A model generated the notes under the pieces. That model was not told where the DNA came from. It worked only from the letters and a program-made list of their open reading frames with translations, and searched no databases. The position numbers and the translations under genes are program-made. A DNA stretch of 64,000 nt from Diploptera punctata (lineage: Eukaryota; Arthropoda; Insecta; Blattodea; Blaberidae). Below, one piece after another: positions 45,837 through 58,310 of this stretch. The DNA lies in the NCBI GenBank assembly GCA_030220185.1, contig JASPKZ010003421.1, positions 883,501-947,500 of the forward strand, given 5' to 3'. Numbering within the stretch: the stretch's first letter is position 1; each line of letters begins with the position of its first letter.

Positions 45837-46165
45837 TCTTCTTCTTCACTTGAAGGTTTAGGCAATTCGCCTGTTCCGAATTCACAATGATTCCTTCCAT
45901 CTCTTCCTAGGTCTTCCTATGTCCCTTAATCCCTTTGGTTTATAATTATATTAATTATATGCTATTTTGGGCAATCTTATTTCTTCCATTTTCTGAACAT
46001 GTTGCTCCCAGCCGACGCAGTGTTGTTGAATTCTATCATTTATTGAATATATTTCTAATTCACTTCTTATTTCTTAATTTCTTACGTGGTCCAATTTTGT
46101 GCATCCTTTGGTCGTTCTTAAAAAAAGTCTGTACTTCGATATTTTTAATTATATTAATTTTATGA
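45837..46165 (-). mobile_element. LINE group M, 5'-truncated copy
   Basis: Minus-strand C-terminal region including the KDAQNWTT..K and EQHVQKMEEIRL-like blocks, ending GGCGAATTGCCTAAACC and a GAAGAAGAAGAT tail. Confidence 0.7.
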
Positions 46166-47390
46166 AACTATGTATTATTTTATTATTCGCTGCTTGTGGA
46201 AGAACAGGCCTATCGACCTTAACTATACCAGCTTTAATCATCGCCGTAAATGTTCTACAGCCCATTTTTAGCTCTGGCCGCTGAGAAGATATTCCTCCAT
46301 TCATCCTTTTCTTCTCCATCCTCTTACACCAAGCTTCTTAAGATCATCTTCTTTTCCAACTATCCATCTTAACTTCGGTCTGCCATTCTTCTACTTCCTT
46401 CAAGTTTCAGTAGTGTGATTTTTTAAAAAGGATTGTATTTTGCCATTCTGATAATATGGCCAACCCATATAGCTATTATTATACGTTTAACAATGTCATG
46501 GTTTGTGAATAAGAAATACAATTCATGAGTGTATCTTACTCGGTACCTTCCATTTTCATTCACCTCCAAAATTCCTCCTTAAGGACTTACCTCACAAAAC
46601 TCTGAAAGTTTCTTTATTACTTTTTGAGTGTGTCTCTGCACTCACTATCACATGTAAGGACAGTCCTCAACAGAGATTTATACAAAATCAATCTAATTTT
46701 TTTTATTCACCAAATATAATTTTAACGTGATTTTTGTAGAATAATAGCATCTGTTAGCCAATAAAATTATTTTTTCTGTATTATTATTGTTAGTTATAAT
46801 TGTACGCAAATATTTAAATTCCTTAACGATTTCAAAGTTACATTTTCCAGTTTATATACTTATAGTGTTTTAGGTATATTGGTGATTTGCATGAATTTTT
46901 CTTATCTTCATTCACTTCCAGATCTAATTTTCAGCTGGTTGAGAGAGAGAGCATGAATACCTTCCTTTACAGAATTTACCATTTGATCAACTATGTCAAT
47001 GTCATCGCCATAGGCTAAAATCTGCACCTATTTATTATAAATAGTTTTTTTAATATTCACTTGGGCATCGATTACTACCTACTCCAGGGTTATTTTGATA
47101 AGCCTCTGTAAGTTTCCAAATACTCTGACAAATAATATTGAATTTAGATTTTAACTTTTTTATATTCCGTCATCCAGATTAGTTTTCCAGGTGTTCCAAA
47201 TTTATACATAACTTCAATATGTGAGTTTCTTATAATTCTCGCAAATTTGAATTCTATAAATAAGTGGAAGGTGGTAACATTTAATTTTAAATTGTTTCTC
47301 TAAAACTTTGACTCGTGTCTGGAGTTGATCGGTTGCAAATTTGCCATTTTTGAAACCACATTGATAATCGCCAGCTAAAATAAAGAATTA
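46166..47390 (-). mobile_element. LINE RT fragment, another lineage
   Basis: From 47390 down, the minus strand shows AGDYQCGFKNGKFATDQLQT (an RT block), and near 46985-47015 YGDDIDIVDQ, the RT active site, followed by MVNSVKEGIHALSLNQ. Heavily frameshifted. Likely truncated at an ATT microsatellite. Confidence 0.7.
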
Positions 47391-47394
47391 CTAT

Positions 47395-47413
47395 TATTAC
47401 CTTATTATTATTA

Positions 47414-47476
<63 letters not shown>

Positions 47477-47482
47477 TATTAT
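47395..47482. repeat. (ATT)n microsatellite
   Basis: About 27 units with minor interruptions. Confidence 0.97.
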
Positions 47483-47701
47483 CTTAATGTGGACTCGGTC
47501 CATAATAACATGAACAAATATCCTTCCTTTACATTAATTTGTCGTTTAGTTAGACCTTACTATTTTATTTAACGACGCTTTTCAAAGCAACATAATTAGC
47601 ATCGTAATTGAAATCTGGGGATAAAAGGGCCTATAAATTTTGCCCAGAGGCTCTACTTCAGTTTTCAGGTCATTTACGTACCTGCACTACATAACTAATG
47701 T

Positions 47702-48075
47702 CGGCCGCGGTGGGCTAGTGGTTGTTCCTTGCCTCTAGTTCCGAGGGACGCGGGTTCAGACCCGGCCGTGATCGATGACTTTTTAGGATGGAAAAATCCA
47801 AGGAAAAAAGTCCTCCGGGAGGGGCTTTAAGCGTTGAGTCCCCAAATCTGAAGATTTTCATGCTCATAAAAGAACCGCAAGCCTGAATAAAAAGGTGTCT
47901 GTAAAAAATTTAACCGACATTCATCCATCTAAGTAATACTTTAGTTGCCTACTAGATGTCTCATTGAGGCGATGTGCTAACCACATATCACTTGTCGATA
48001 TTCGTAGGTAAATAAACATAACTAAATTAATTTAGTTAAGAAACTCCCTCCAGGTAGCACCCATGTCCCCGCGTG
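47702..48075 (+). mobile_element. SINE family B, diverged copy
   Basis: Head CGGCCGCGGTGGGCTAGTGG with B box GGGTTCAGACCC. The body includes AGATGTCTCATTGAGGCGAT, shared with the copy at 12326, so these two form an older subfamily. Confidence 0.8.
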
Positions 48076-48099
48076 GGACGTATGCTGTATATACACACA

Positions 48100-48245
48100 T
48101 ATACGCACTGCATAACTAAGCCAAAGAGTCAACGTCTTACTTTCCTTCCGAAGGAAGCCATGCTCAGGATTTTTCGCCTTTAAAATCCCATCGATCTTAG
48201 CCCAGTTTGAACCAGAAGCGAACATAATAACCACTATATCGGGAC
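48100..48245 (-). mobile_element. SINE-like fragment with tRNA-like head
   Basis: Minus strand CGGTCCCGATATAGTGGTTA then CTTCTGGTTCAAACTGG. The short body is unlike A-E. Confidence 0.5.
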
Positions 48246-48487
48246 CGAATCTTATCGTAGATTTGATTCTTGCTAATTTTTTCTATGAGAATTCATACAA
48301 GCGGTTCTTTCGATAGGGAAGCTGAAAGACACCAGTGCCAGGTAGTAAAGATGTATTAAAAATATTTTAATGTAAGAAATTATTCTCTGGAAATAATAGT
48401 AAACTCGTAGAATAAATTTGCAATATTTATCCAAATAAGAAGCAAAGAGCATATGGAGTTCTAAGATTTTGGTTTTTCATTTACTCA

Positions 48488-48633
48488 TTTCTCTCTATCT
48501 CTCTCTCTCTCTCTCTTCCTCTCTCTCTCTCTCCCCTCTCCCTCTCTCTCTCTCCCTCCTCTCTCTCCCCTCTCTCTCTCTCTCTCTCCTCTCTCTCCCT
48601 CTCTCTCTCTCTCCCTCTCTCTCTCCCTCCCTC

Positions 48634-48667
<34 letters not shown>

Positions 48668-48715
48668 CCCCTCTCTCTCTCTCTCTTTCTCTTTCTCTTT
48701 CTCTTTCTTACTTTA
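48488..48715. repeat. (CT)n/(CCCT)n polypyrimidine tract
   Basis: About 225 bp of nearly pure C and T on the plus strand, ending in TTTCTC repeats. Gives spurious Ser/Leu- and Arg/Glu-rich open frames. Confidence 0.95.
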
Positions 48716-48848
48716 ACCTTTACCTCTGTAGGTACTTTAAAGTGTACCATACCTCCTGGACCTTACATTTACATGACCTATCAGGAGAAGTTTTCTAACT
48801 CTGGATCATGTACTATATATTTCTTTCTCACTACACAGGACACCGATA

Positions 48849-49292
48849 TAGAACATTAAAGAACAAAGCAAGAAGAGATACTAGATTGGTGTTTTATAAA
48901 ACATTGGGAGTTCCTGCATTACTTTATGGGAGTGAAACTTGGATAATGACCAAAAAATTACAAAGTAGAATACAAAGCGTAGAAATGAACTTCCTTAGAA
49001 GAACAAAAGGCTGCACAAAAATGGATCGGTTAAAGAATGAAGATATAAGAACAGGGTTAAATATATATCCATTAAATGATAAAACCAAAGAATATAGAGA
49101 AAAATGGTTTAGACATGTAGAAAGAATGGACGTAATAAGATTACCAAAAGCAGCATTTAACTACAAGCCAAGAGGTTCAAGGACTGTAGGAAGGCCAGTG
49201 AAAAGATGGACAGAACAACTGTGAGACGGAACAGGCATTTTGCCTAGCCCGTGAAGTGAAGAAGAAGAAGAAGATGAAGAAGAACAAGAAGG
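48849..49292 (+). mobile_element. LINE group M, 5'-truncated insertion with TSD
   Basis: Encodes VFYKTLGVPALLYGSETWIM, VEMNFLRRTKGCTKMDRLKN and GRPVKRWTEQL with no stop until the natural one at 49224, then CCCGTGAAGTGAAGAAGAAG as tail. Perfect 12-bp TSD AGGACACCGATA at 48837-48848 and 49293-49304. The intact frame makes this one of the younger insertions. Confidence 0.93.
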
Positions 49293-49304
49293 AGGACACC
49301 GATA

Positions 49305-49664
49305 CCTTCTCTGAATGATTGATCAATAGACTTAGGATTTTGATGTACTAAAAGTTAAGAAGGCAACTTAGTATAATGAGAAGATAGACTTATGACTGTC
49401 TTTTATTTTGGTTTCACATACAAACAGTTGAATAGTACAATGATTAGTTAGACTTCTGTCTTTATTTTGGTTCACACTCAAACAGTTGAACAATATATAC
49501 TATCTGCATCTTAACCTTATCTTTCATTATATAAAAATCCTAACCCTATTGATCAACGTAATGCCGACATTACGTCCAAACAAGAACATTTAATATAAGT
49601 AAATATTGATCCACGCATTTAGGCTAAACAAAGATTATACGATATAGGTGATTACACATATGAT
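49305..49664. other. unassigned stretch
   Basis: No recognisable feature. A short near-duplicate (CTTTATTTTGGTTCACA..CAAACAGTTGAA) occurs twice at 49400-49490. Confidence 0.4.
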
Positions 49665-49790
49665 GGTTTAATTATATTGGGGACGATTCGGACCTTAAAT
49701 GTTCCTCACATTTGCCTTAAAGGCGAAAAAAAAAACGAAAAAACATCTCGCCTAGCAAACGTGTCCGCTATATCTGAGGCAACAGTAGTA
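49665..49790 (-). mobile_element. SINE family E fragment
   Basis: Worn body segment (GGGGAC.GTT.GG.CCTTAA, ACATTTGCCTT..AGG). Confidence 0.5.
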
Positions 49791-49914
49791 TCACTAGGTC
49801 ATGATTGACTTAATGATCAAGTACCAACTGAAAATATTTAAAATAATATATTTTCTGGATTGAAATATTGGGGAAATAAAGTATAATTCAAGTTCCAAAT
49901 CAGTTAAACTAAAA

Positions 49915-50485
49915 AAAAAAAAGGGGGTCATACATGGAAATATTGATATAATGGAAATTAACAGCTAATGACGAATTAAGGAAATTTTAAGTAAGTGACT
50001 GAATTCAAATACCAAGGAACAGAAATTACAAACAGGAATTCAGTATACTAAGAACTTAAACATACGTTCAATTCTGGAATTGCATGCTATTATGCATTAG
50101 AGGGACTTATATTATCCCAACCCCTCTCAAAACCCTAAAAATAAAAATATATAAAACTGTTATTCTTTCAATTATATGGATTCGAAACGAGGTATTTTAC
50201 TTTAAATGAAGAGAAAATATTACGAGTATTTGAGAATAAAGTTCTTAGAAAAATTTCTGGACAAAATCGTGACGAGTAGACAGGTGAATAGAAAAGAATA
50301 CATAATTGTGAGTTACATTACGTTTATGGGAAACCAGATATAATAACAGTTAAGTCTCATGACTGCGTTTGGGGAGGGCATGTGACACGAATGGAAAATA
50401 CAAGAGGATCATGAAACTTCTTGTAGGAAAACATAATTGAAAGCTGCCAATATGTCTACAGGCAAGAATGAGATGGGAAAATGTT
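49915..50485 (+). mobile_element. LINE family L, decayed copy
   Basis: Encodes EFKYQGTEITNRNS, CYYALEGL, LNEEKILRVFENKVLRKISG and KPDII, with many stops. Lacks the last part of the 3' end. Confidence 0.75.
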
Positions 50486-50489
50486 AACC

Positions 50490-50850
50490 GTGGCACGTGG
50501 GAGCGGCGGCAAGACTCAAATCTCGCCATAAAAGGCGTAAGGGATTCGGATTCGTGAATTACGAGTCATATGTATAACTTGTAGTGATCTCTCCAGACGT
50601 GTTTTCGCGAAACATAACTTCCACGAATATTCGAGTAGCGGCCGGTAGCACAAAACTTGTAGACGTCTTCGCCGGTTTTATAAGACCGGATGGAGATCGC
50701 AGTCAGTGCAATGGCCGAGAAAGCTACCTGAGGACGATCTGAAGACCGAACTGTTACAAGATAGCGTTTCTACGAGTTTGAATAAATGAACTAGAAGACG
50801 TACTATGTTTGTAAAATACTCAAAGCAGAAAATTCATATGTTCAAGTACA
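50490..50850 (+). other. GC-richer block, possible solo LTR
   Basis: Composition differs from the flanks. A TATA-like TTTTATAAGACC is followed 20-30 bp on by a GATCGCAGTCAGT initiator-like segment and, about 100 bp later, AATAAA, as in a retroelement LTR. No TG...CA ends with TSD could be fixed and no partner copy is in the window. Confidence 0.25.
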
Positions 50851-50954
50851 GTGAATTATTGTGAATGAAATAGAGAAGGCTTGAAAAATTTGTGTGAAGT
50901 TCTTCTTCTTAAACATAATTTGTAGTATTTTCATCCTGTTTATTTAAAAAATCA

Positions 50955-51311
50955 CTCTTCGGAGGAAGACGTATTGGATGTGCATTCACTGTCTATCCAT
51001 CTCTTGGCTGGTCTTCCTCTTGTTCTTTTCCCGTCCATTGGTCTATCTTTTTTAGCTCTTTTTGCAAGTCCATTTTTTTTCCATTCTTTCTATACGACCC
51101 TTCCAATATTTTCATCTGTCTATAATAAACTTGATTATGTCTTGAATATGACATTTGTTCCTAATTTCTGTGTTGTGTATTTTATCAAATAATGTTTTCC
51201 CCTGAATAGTTCTTAAGATTTTCATTTCACATGTGCTTATTATTTGTTTAGTTTTTGTTGTATCAGCCCTAGTTTCTGCTCCATATACGATAACTGGTCG
51301 AACTATCGTTT

Positions 51312-51354
<43 letters not shown>

Positions 51355-51850
51355 GCTTTCTATTGACATATGTTTGTTGCGCCAAATTAAATATTTGTGC
51401 TGCTTTATCAGCTTGTTTCTTTACTTCTTTTATTAAATTTTTAGTGTTTTTTATTAATACACCTAAATAATTAAATTCTGATACTTGTTTTAAAATTTTT
51501 CTTTCCACTTCTAATTTGCATCTTTTGATATTGTTAAGCATTTTGTCTTATTCGTACTAATTTCCATATTGTATTCTCTGGCATTCATATTAAATTGATG
51601 AAAAGAGCTTTGTAAATTATCTTCAGATTCTGAAAGCAGAACGACATTATCTGCGTAACATATTAAGTGAAATCTAGTGTTTCCCATTTTATAACCCAAA
51701 CGTGGTGATATATTTTCAATAATTTTATACATTATAATATTAAATACGAATGGATTTAAATAGTCGCCTTGCCTGATACCCTTTGTGAGCGTTATTTGTT
51801 CAGTTTGCTGTTCTTTTTCTTTGATTAATGTTTTGTAGTGTGAAGTTAAT
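50955..51850 (-). mobile_element. LINE group M-like RT fragment, split by a TA microsatellite
   Basis: The minus strand encodes YKMGNTRFHLICYADNVVLL (YADD changed to YADN), MEISTNKTKCL, VSEFNYLGVLIK, then (beyond the TA run) IVRPVIVYGAETRADT and GRPAKRWID near the end. The 31-bp TA expansion at 51316-51346 sits inside the coding region. Confidence 0.8.
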
Positions 51851-53297
51851 TTAAATAAATTCTATCTGTTTCCTCACTGAAGCTAATGGTAATATGTTAG
51901 TCTTTAAGTAAATTGGATTGATCGAACACCAAAAATATTATTAGGGCCATCCACTCATAAATATTTTTTTTACGATTTCCTTTAAAATATTTTATCTGAA
52001 ATGATTTTAAAGATAACATTCTTATTATTTTTTCTATTTCTTAAAAATTAAGATTTTCTAATTCAAAGTAACATAATTAATAATAAATTCATTCTCATTT
52101 CGTGCAAACATAACAGTATTAAGAAGTGCATTGACATATATGAATATGTTAATAAACCAGAGCTTCCCTCTATGATCATTAAATGCAAACAATAGCGACA
52201 AACACATGAAAGCTGAGATCCCATACGTCACGTTCCACGCGCATGCGCAATGATAATTAGTAGTGCTAATGCACAAATAAACCATAAGCTCTCCGCTTAC
52301 CTCCACATAGGAACAATGTGGAGGTTATGGAATGGACATCTTCACATTTGAAAATGAATCTCTGTTGTTAATGATAAACAGAACATAAACAAATAAATTC
52401 TTAAGGTGTATAAAATAAGTATCTTGGCGCGGCTACATCAAACAAATGCGCATTTTATATCAATGCAGATACAAAATATATGGTTTGCTGAGAATGTAAA
52501 TTTTTCGAGCTTTGATACTTTCGTGAAATCTGTCAGATGAGAAACCTGTGCCATTCTTTCCTTTTTATCCCTTTAAGTGATAAGTTGAGTTCTAAAAAAT
52601 GATACGTGTGAATTACTTCTAGAATATTTATTCGTATCAACATAAACAGATTTCTTTTAACACTTTGCAAAAACTGGAACGATTTTATTATTGTGTTAAT
52701 ACTTCTCTAATTCATTTAACTAGTGTACATAGGGGAACTCTATTATTTTCTTTCTTCGTTTTTCCTCGGTTTACTGTGTTTGGAATGTCATAGTCACAAT
52801 TTATTTTACCGTTAATCGCCATTTATTATTTATTATAGCAACCCTACTGAAACCCTAGATTACCACTTGTTAGATTAAGAATTATAATTATTTGCATAGA
52901 ATCGTAAATTAAAACAACTACAGTGATTATAATACATATTAAAACACAGCTGATATTTTCACTACATTACCGTCTCATTTTGCATAAAAAGCATTAATTA
53001 TTTTAATTGATGATATTTTATTCCATTCCATTAACTCAGTTTAACCTCTCAACATATAAGCAATTGCACAAGCCACACGTCACCTGGGCCTTATACTGGC
53101 ACAACCTGTCGGGAGACGTATTTTAATCTATGGATCATATCCATAATTTTTTTAGTCCGCAGGAGAACATGGAGGGCCTCACGAATAAGTGATCAGTTCA
53201 ATGTGATGATTATTTTATGGCTTTGAAAGTGTTTTTTTATTAAGTGAATACAGATTTACATTATTTTATCTCGTTAACATAATATGTGAGTGGCTTG

Positions 53298-53304
<7 letters not shown>
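51851..53304. other. unassigned stretch of 1.45 kb
   Basis: AT-rich. An 82-codon frame at 52058-52306 on the minus strand has no motif. No repeat partner seen in the window. Confidence 0.4.

Positions 53305-53342
<38 letters not shown>
53305..53342. repeat. (TA)n microsatellite
   Basis: A second TA run lies at 53592-53636. Confidence 0.95.
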
Positions 53343-53346
<4 letters not shown>

Positions 53347-53588
53347 AACTTATTTCAAAAAGTCTCTTGTCATTTTTGATAAATTTTGGGGAAGTAATCT
53401 AAGTTCGCTATTTTGATGTAAACAAGAGACAGTCTGATTATAATAGCCACATTTACCGCAAGTTTATGGAAATTTAAAGGTTTTCTTAACCGAATGGCGA
53501 CATTTATACATAGTATTCTAAGAAGAATACAAACACTCAAAAAGTCAGTTTTGATACAAGTTTCACAAGATACTATTGAAAATGAGCT

Positions 53589-53591
<3 letters not shown>

Positions 53592-53636
<45 letters not shown>
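53592..53636. repeat. (TA)n microsatellite
   Basis: About 22 units. Confidence 0.95.
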
Positions 53637-53641
<5 letters not shown>

Positions 53642-55189
53642 GTATCTGAAGTTTAGGGTTTTTTATAGAAAACATAGCTATAAATAAAACCAGTTTTATG
53701 CTCATTTCCGTAGGTACATATTCATTAAATTTGCCACGTCTAGTTAGAAGTGTGTTAGTATGAATTTTAATTTTACCACATTACACTTTCTCTATAATGC
53801 ACTGTTGGAAAGTGCAACTATTTTGTTGGAATTCATTTATTATTGGAGATTCAGAGTTAATTCCAATCTTTCATGGTATTCTGTTTAATAACTTTCTTAA
53901 TATATATCAGAGTATATGCAGGTCAGATTTGCCAGTTCGTTAACTCTCTCGTCACACCATTATGGTCTTCAATTCAAGTTAAACATATGTGATACCACTT
54001 TCACATATTAATATTCATCTTTCTGACTCGATTGGAGTTGAATTATGTTTGTCTTTAATTGCAGCTAACTTGGATTTAGAATAATTTGTATGAAAGAACT
54101 TTGGTCATTCTGGTTACACCAATTGTTTACTTCCCTTTCTGCCAATAATTTCGACTGGAACCCCGAGAACTCTGTAAACGTTTGAATATATCTGAAACAG
54201 TTTTAGCAGATTTGTAGAAAACCGCATAAGCGCATCCCAGGTTAGCAGTTTCATCAGATATCTCTTCCATTAAGAGTACATTGCAAACTAATTTTTTTTA
54301 CATATATATTGAACACAATTGGGTATGTAGTATGATGGAGTATCTCCTTCTAGTGGCCCAGTTGCTATTTATGGTTGCAGATGTTTAATATTATTGACAT
54401 TTCCACTTTATATTATGTTTCTTAAGGTAGTGTTTTGTACACACGCTGAAATAGAACTTAACTTATAACTAAATTAGATAAGCTTCATTTAATATCGAAC
54501 GGCATTATTTTATAAATTTGCACGAAGATGCAGCGCTGAATTTGTAGCAAATTTGTTTGAACCATAGTTTAAAAAAAATAGAAAAAATAATGAGGACTGC
54601 TGGCATTGATGGCAATTTCGTTCATGAATAATCAGAAAGTCAACATGAAATTTAATATAACTCCCAAATAAATTAGTTTACTATCTAATTGAATGTTGTA
54701 TTTTTCTCCCTATTTTTTCCCTCATTGTCAACAAAGAAAAACATTTGGAAGCATTGAAGAAAAGCATGTTGTTTTTCCCCAATGAATGGAGATTTTCAAT
54801 TCTTCGTTAACCATAGACTGCATGTGATCAAATGTTGTCGAATTCCAAAGATTCGTTGGCTCTGATCTGCAGGTGATGAAATGACGACTTTACAAGGAGA
54901 ATTAACTCATTAGCATTAGGTTATAATATACATCCTTGAGGAAATTGTTGTTACGGTACAATGTAATCCAGAAAACTGAGCTGGGAGCAATATAGTCTCC
55001 CAATTTTTAAGAATTTACACACCGTTTATAGTTAACTGAAATTCCCGGTTTTGAAAATTATTTTTATTAGCTTATAAAGATTCCTAGGACATTTTCTTAG
55101 CGTCTACTGCAGATTTTTATACTTCCCAATTTCTAACATTCCTAAAATGTACCTTCACGTTCTCAAATTTCTTCTTCCGAATGCAGTAT
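53637..55189. other. unassigned stretch of 1.55 kb
   Basis: Nothing assigned. The minus strand at about 54125-54300 is open for about 50 codons without recognisable motif. Confidence 0.35.
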
Positions 55190-55345
55190 TGGGTGATGAT
55201 GCCCGTTCTGCGACTACAAAAATTTATCTTTCCATCGGTTGAAGGGTCTTCCGAGGTCTCTTTTGCCTTTAGGATTGAGGTGGTAAATCATCTTTGGTAA
55301 ACGGGAATTTGACATTCTCTGGACGAGTTGGAACCATTTAATCTG
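55190..55345 (-). mobile_element. LINE group M, 3' coding end
   Basis: The minus strand encodes WFQLVQRMSNSRLPKMIYHL, NPKGKRDLGRPFNRWKDKFL and a stop, followed by GAACGGGCATCATCACCC, matching the end of the 23763 copy. Confidence 0.75.
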
Positions 55346-55489
55346 ATAATTTCTTTTTGTTTTTTCCTATGTAAACATTGTCACAATGCCTAAATTTTAT
55401 CTGATAAATACCTAATTTATTTTCTTCGTGAATTTTCTCATTTTTGTTAGATTTATTTTATTTATTCTGAAGTAAGTTTTCGTGTCAAC

Positions 55490-56150
55490 CTTATGTTGAA
55501 CTTTTTAATTCCTGTTTTGAAACTTGTAGGATGATGTGGAAAATTCTTGAATTGCATATTTTCTTCTTTTTCTTTTTTAAATGTACTTTATAGATTAATT
55601 TTTGTCTTTTGAACTTATTTATTTTGCTGTGTATCATGATTTCTTCAAACTCATTCACTATTGCTATATAAGTTATGTTTTTTTTTTCTTTGTCATAATT
55701 CTTCCTGTTCATGGGTATGTTTGCCAATCAATGTGTCAGATTTTTCAAAACAATCTCCGGTTGAGGAATGTGATTAAATAATGAAGCTATAATTTTCTCT
55801 GTGTATTTTCTACCTGAGATTCAAAATTCTATCTTCTTATTCTCTCCATTTCTTATTAAATTTAGATCTAAAAAAATATTTGTCTGTTATTTTCAGTTTC
55901 CATTGTGAACGTTATAGTTTGACTATGAATTTTCAACAATTTTAAAGCATCCTCTATATGTTACACGGAAATTAGAAAATTAAAGGGTTACCACTAATTA
56001 TCTTTTGTTCAAAGTTTTCATAAATATAAATAGGTAAAATGGGAACAAGGGGTTCCCCATAAAACTACCTGAGGTTTGTTTGTATAATTTTCAATTACAC
56101 GTGAAAAGCATTTGTTTAATCGTAATCTGGTTCACATTTTCTAATCCTCT
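55490..56150 (-). mobile_element. Penelope-like element, reverse transcriptase fragment
   Basis: The minus strand shows, in order, KLYKQTSGSFMGNPL (the MGxPL block of Penelope-type RT), IYIYENFE, IFFLDLNLIRNG (the FLDL block), EKIIASLFNHIPQPE and LANIPMNRKNYDKEK. This order is specific to Penelope-like RT rather than LINE RT. At least three frame breaks. No GIY-YIG domain follows; LINE sequence begins soon after. Confidence 0.75.
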
Positions 56151-56160
56151 ACACTTTCTT

Positions 56161-56177
56161 TTTTTTTTTTTTTTTTT
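56161..56177. repeat. poly-T
   Basis: Seventeen T residues just upstream (element sense) of the Penelope-like fragment. Confidence 0.9.
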
Positions 56178-56555
56178 GTTCAGCCATTTATCTAAACTCT
56201 CCCTAGTTATCTTGGGATACTAGGAAACAATGAAACACCATCAAAAGAAATTAATCTGTCTGATGGGTCTACGTTCATCCTATCTAATCTAACCTCATAG
56301 TGCTACTTCTACTTACGTAAATTTAAGGAATTAGTTTGTTGTGTTGATAAAAATATATAAAATATTTGTTGAATGAATTTGTAAGAAAGCTTTAAACATT
56401 TGGTTAGTAATACGGTCAAACTGGAACTAATATATTTAAATTTACATAAAACAGTAGTACAATATTTCTGTTAAATTACACTGGGTAACACATTTTGGGC
56501 AACTTTTTGTTCCTCTCAGTTTTTTCATGGTTCTTATATACTTTAGGCACCCTGA
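56178..56555. other. unassigned stretch
   Basis: No feature recognised. Confidence 0.4.
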
Positions 56556-56786
56556 GTTAAAAATGGTCAGTTTCAATGGTTCTATGGCAAATTAATATAT
56601 CTGAAAATGTGGGAATTAACACAAAAACGTATCCACAAATATTGTTGGAATAAATGCCAGCTTTTGTTGGTATTGTATCTGATGACATGAAATGGGATTT
56701 TGTTTCAGCATCACTGACTTGGCCGTCAAATTTATTAAAAATAAATTGTGACCGCCCTTTTCTTTTGTGTTGCTGTGGGCTGTTCC

Positions 56787-57469
56787 TCACCAAACTTCAT
56801 ACGTAATCCCCGTCATGTTTATATCCCACCTGCCCTGATATCTTGATTCCATGTTTTTGTGATCCTGATGGAATCGTTCTCCATGCTCTTCACTCACATC
56901 GCCCAAATTTGATCTAAAGAAACCCAAATGTGAGTGCAGGTAATGTAATTTAGTTGACATTCTGCAACTTAATGTACGATATGCACTTAGCAATTTCTCA
57001 ATCAATTCTCGGTAATTGAGACTCTTCTTGTTTCCAAAGAAGTCATGCACAACGTTACGAAATGCTTGCCATGCACTTTTTTCAACTGGTGTTATATTTT
57101 GTTCTAATTCTGCGGACTCCAGCAGCTGTCTTATTTGAGATCCTGTAAAATCTCCAGCAAACACTTTTACATCAGACAAACGTGGGAACATAGAGCGAAT
57201 ATGTTGCCAAGCATCTGACGATTTAACCAAAGCTTTAACTTACTGTTTTTCTAGTCCCGATTTAATGTGGAGAGGAGGTAGTAAGATCTTCTTCCTGTCA
57301 ATAGGAGGTTCACGTAGAACATTTTCTCCTGGAACAAGTTCGTTTCTTGAAGGCCACATTTGTTGGATGTAGTGTTGGTCAGTTGCTCGGCTGTCCCATA
57401 AACAAAGGAAACATGGATACATGGATGCGATCGAACCTTTAGCATTTGGTGAATAATAATATCAACCAA
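56787..57469 (-). pseudogene. uncharacterised insect/cnidarian protein family, nearly readable copy
   Basis: About 230 codons interrupted by one in-frame TAA near 57240 (EKQ-stop-VKALVKSSDAW, where relatives read through) and an upstream frameshift before CFLCLWDSRATDQHY. Recognisable blocks: KILLPPLHIKSGLEKQ, GSQIRQLLESAELEQNITP, EKSAWQAFRNVVHDFFGNKK, HSHLGFFRSNLGDVSEEHGE, RFHQDHKNMESRYQGRWD. The final NMLADYCW block of relatives is altered. The Cys pair CFLC suggests a metal site, but no function is known to me. Copies of its C-terminal end are at 2680 and 11095. Confidence 0.7.
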
Positions 57470-57666
57470 TCATATACTTAAAATTGAAAAAGTGACGAAA
57501 ACAAAAATCGTGATTGCTATTGAATCGTCGACATGTGGAGAAAAAATAATCACATATTTGAAATCAGCGCAAACACCTGAGTCAAAAACACTTAAAATAT
57601 GCAGAGGAACATTTTCATTGTTACCCAGTGTTTAGAATACCTTCAATTGAAACTTAATAAACCAGA

Positions 57667-57667
<1 letters not shown>
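57470..57667. other. possible upstream continuation of the uncharacterised family
   Basis: No readable frame, but the position is where the N-terminal part of that family would lie. Confidence 0.25.
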
Positions 57668-57711
<44 letters not shown>

Positions 57712-57712
57712 G
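57668..57712. repeat. (ATT)n microsatellite
   Basis: About 15 units at the truncated edge of the next LINE L piece. Confidence 0.97.
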
Positions 57713-57820
57713 ATTATACAGGGAATGATTGGAAAGCATTAGCTCAGGATAGGGATGTATGGAGAGCTTATGTCCGCGCGGCCATGAACCTACGGGTTCG
57801 ATAGTGCCAGTGAGTAAGTA
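57713..57820 (+). mobile_element. LINE family L, 108-bp 3' piece
   Basis: DYTGNDWKALAQDRDVWRAY and VRAAMNLRVR, stop, GATAGTGCCAGTGAGTAAGTAA. A clean example of the family 3' end, with an ATT run on each side. Confidence 0.9.
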
Positions 57821-57880
<60 letters not shown>

Positions 57881-57881
57881 C
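57821..57881. repeat. (ATT)n microsatellite
   Basis: About 20 units between LINE L and SINE B. Confidence 0.97.
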
Positions 57882-57887
57882 TGTCGT

Positions 57888-58290
57888 CGGCCGCGGTGGA
57901 CTAGTGGTTATGCTCCTTGCCTCTGGTCCCAAGGGTCGCGGGTTCAAACCCGGCCGGGGTCGATGGATTTTTTATGACGGAAAAATCCAATGCGCAAATC
58001 CTCCGGGAGGGACTTTAAGCCGTGGGTCCCGAGTCTGAAGATTTTCAGGCTCGTAAAAAATCCTTAAGCCTGAATGAAAAGGCCTCTAAGCAAAATTTAC
58101 CGAATTTTCCAGTCCTAGTACTACCTTGGTTTCCTATATGTCAGTATGAGGCGGAACGCTGACCACGTACCACTCAAAATGACATCTATACGAAAACAAG
58201 TGTAACTAAATTAGTATGGTTCAAATTCTTCCCTATAGGGGGAGAGCGCCTAAATCTCTGTAAAGGGAAAACATAGGCATACAATACAAT
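57888..58290 (+). mobile_element. SINE family B, inserted in an ATT repeat
   Basis: Full-length, close to the copies at 15615 and 25913. ATT repeats continue on the far side, so it split one microsatellite. Confidence 0.92.
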
Positions 58291-58310
58291 TATTATTATT
58301 ATTATTATTG

